Shown here piece after piece: positions 22,874 through 23,554 of a stretch of 23,554 nucleotides of DNA. Below the pieces are notes generated by a model. It did not search any database. It was given only the letters and a program-made list of their open reading frames with translations, and was not told the origin of the DNA. Both the position numbers and the translations under genes were made by a program. The stretch's first letter is position 1. Each line of letters opens with the position of its first letter. The DNA comes from JAFGBZ01 sp043817715 (GTDB lineage: Archaea > Iainarchaeota > Iainarchaeia > Iainarchaeales > JAFGBZ01), in assembly GCA_043817715.1 (NCBI GenBank), contig JBDRGO010000045.1, forward strand, positions 1 through 23,554, given 5' to 3'.

Positions 22874-22912
22874 ATGAAGGCATTAGGTAAAAAAGAAAAA
22901 GAGGTAATTTAA
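22874..22912 (+). other. Possible 12-codon leader peptide upstream of adk
   Basis: MKALGKKEKEVI followed by TAA, the stop touching the adk ATG. GAGTGA lies 8 nt before its ATG, like other starts here. It is in the same frame as adk. It could be a leader peptide, a stop-separated N-terminal extension, or chance. Confidence 0.3.
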
Positions 22913-23554
22913 ATGAACTTGATTTTGTTAGGCGCCCCGGGAGTGGGAAAAGGAACTGTTGCACAGTTTATTGAAAAAGAATTAGGCTTCAAACAGGTTT
23001 CAACAGGAGATTTATTAAGAAAAGAGGTTTCTGAAGGAACTGAATTGGGAATGAAAGCCAAAGGATTCATGGAAAAAGGCGCATTAGTTCCGGATGAACT
23101 TGTGGCGGAAATAATTGTTAATGGATTGAAAGGAAACGGGAAAGGAATTGTTTTAGATGGGTTTCCAAGAAATTTAAAGCAAGCTGAATTGCTTGAAAAA
23201 ATCCGTTTAGAAAAAGGAATTGAAATTGATTTGGTTATTGATTTTGTTTGTGATGAAGAAATTTTGATTAATAGAATTACTTCGCGCAGAAGCTGTGGAA
23301 AATGCAAGGAAATTTATGGAGCAATGAAAATGCCGAAACAAGAAGGTTTATGCGATTCCTGCGAAAGCCAATTAATTCAGCGCCCTGATGACAAAGAAGA
23401 AGTTGTAAGAGAAAGATTCAGAGTATATAATGAAAACAATGCCGGGCTGCCGGAATTTTACAGAGAAAAAGATTTGCTGGTTGAAGTTGATGGTTCTCCA
23501 CCGATTCCGGAAGTGACTGCTGAAGTGAAAAAAATAATTAAAGAAAAAAATAAT
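22913..23554 (+). CDS. adk: Adenylate kinase, bacterial type with zinc LID (3' truncated by window)
   Basis: 214 codons visible, open to the window edge; only the very C-terminus is probably missing. It interconverts ATP + AMP and 2 ADP. P-loop G7-A-P-G-V-G-K13-G-T, the AMP-binding S-T-G-D-L-L-R, D-G-F-P-R86 loop, and a LID with C128-G-K-C131 and C147-D-S-C150 binding zinc. This is the bacterial-type enzyme rather than the short trimeric archaeal kinase. GAGGT 7 nt upstream supports ATG 22913. The start follows a possible 12-codon leader frame. AMP from the acetyl-CoA synthetase would be a substrate. Confidence 0.95.
   Translation, partial: MNLILLGAPGVGKGTVAQFIEKELGFKQVSTGDLLRKEVSEGTELGMKAKGFMEKGALVPDELVAEIIVNGLKGNGKGIVLDGFPRNLKQAELLEKIRLEKGIEIDLVIDFVCDEEILINRITSRRSCGKCKEIYGAMKMPKQEGLCDSCESQLIQRPDDKEEVVRERFRVYNENNAGLPEFYREKDLLVEVDGSPPIPEVTAEVKKIIKEKNN

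Noticed and set aside
1..23554. tRNA genes, rRNA and CRISPR arrays
   Set aside because: I looked for T-loop-like GTTCRANNC with acceptor pairing, rRNA-like G+C-rich segments and regularly spaced repeats and saw none. A tRNA with introns could still escape reading by eye.

Overview
The window is an A+T-rich stretch of an archaeal chromosome. Archaeal markers are ribosomal protein L44e, diphthine synthase (DphB), DUF63 and DUF357 proteins, a Trm5-type tRNA methyltransferase, TATA-box-like elements about 26-30 nt upstream of apparently leaderless starts, and frequent TTG starts. Small single-domain proteins, a CxxC-x17-CxxC zinc-ribbon protein, a bacterial-type zinc-LID adenylate kinase and very small genes suggest a DPANN-like lineage. 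The exact phylum cannot be fixed from sequence reading alone.

Layout. 1-143 is the 3' end of a GDP-mannose 4,6-dehydratase gene, followed by a coiled-coil protein (307-1593). 1639-6549 is a minus-strand block: a secreted transglutaminase-like protein, a 163-bp MITE-like element with 9-bp target duplications, AMP-forming acetyl-CoA synthetase, and a polytopic membrane protein. 6626-7423 holds two very small genes and rpl44e. 7428-8073 (minus) is a DUF5678/retropepsin-like pair. 8157-8957 is a winged-helix coiled-coil protein, and 9093-10274 a polysaccharide pyruvyl transferase. 10381-10794 (minus) is an unknown protein. 10939-14052 is an SMC-type ATPase that carries a Rad50-like CPVC zinc hook where the hinge should be. 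14232-16193 is a membrane pyrophosphatase, overlapped tail-to-tail by a free-standing LAGLIDADG-type endonuclease gene (16164-17078, minus). Then come a one-helix microprotein, acylphosphatase, a minus-strand group (dphB, DUF357, cutA, a membrane-anchored beta domain), a Gly-rich zinc-ribbon protein, DUF63 divergent from trm5, a RelB/RelE-type toxin-antitoxin pair, and the 5' part of adk running off the window end.

Functional threads. Acetyl-CoA synthetase makes AMP and PPi. A membrane pyrophosphatase can conserve PPi energy as an ion gradient, and adenylate kinase recycles AMP; all three lie here. gmd and the pyruvyl transferase point to surface glycan synthesis. Translation is represented by L44e, DphB and Trm5. 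The strongest items for follow-up are the hinge-less zinc-hook SMC, the MITE-like element with nested palindromes, the homing-endonuclease-like gene abutting hppA, and a start-site block (AAGTGAATTAAATG) shared by several unrelated genes. I found no tRNA, rRNA or CRISPR array.
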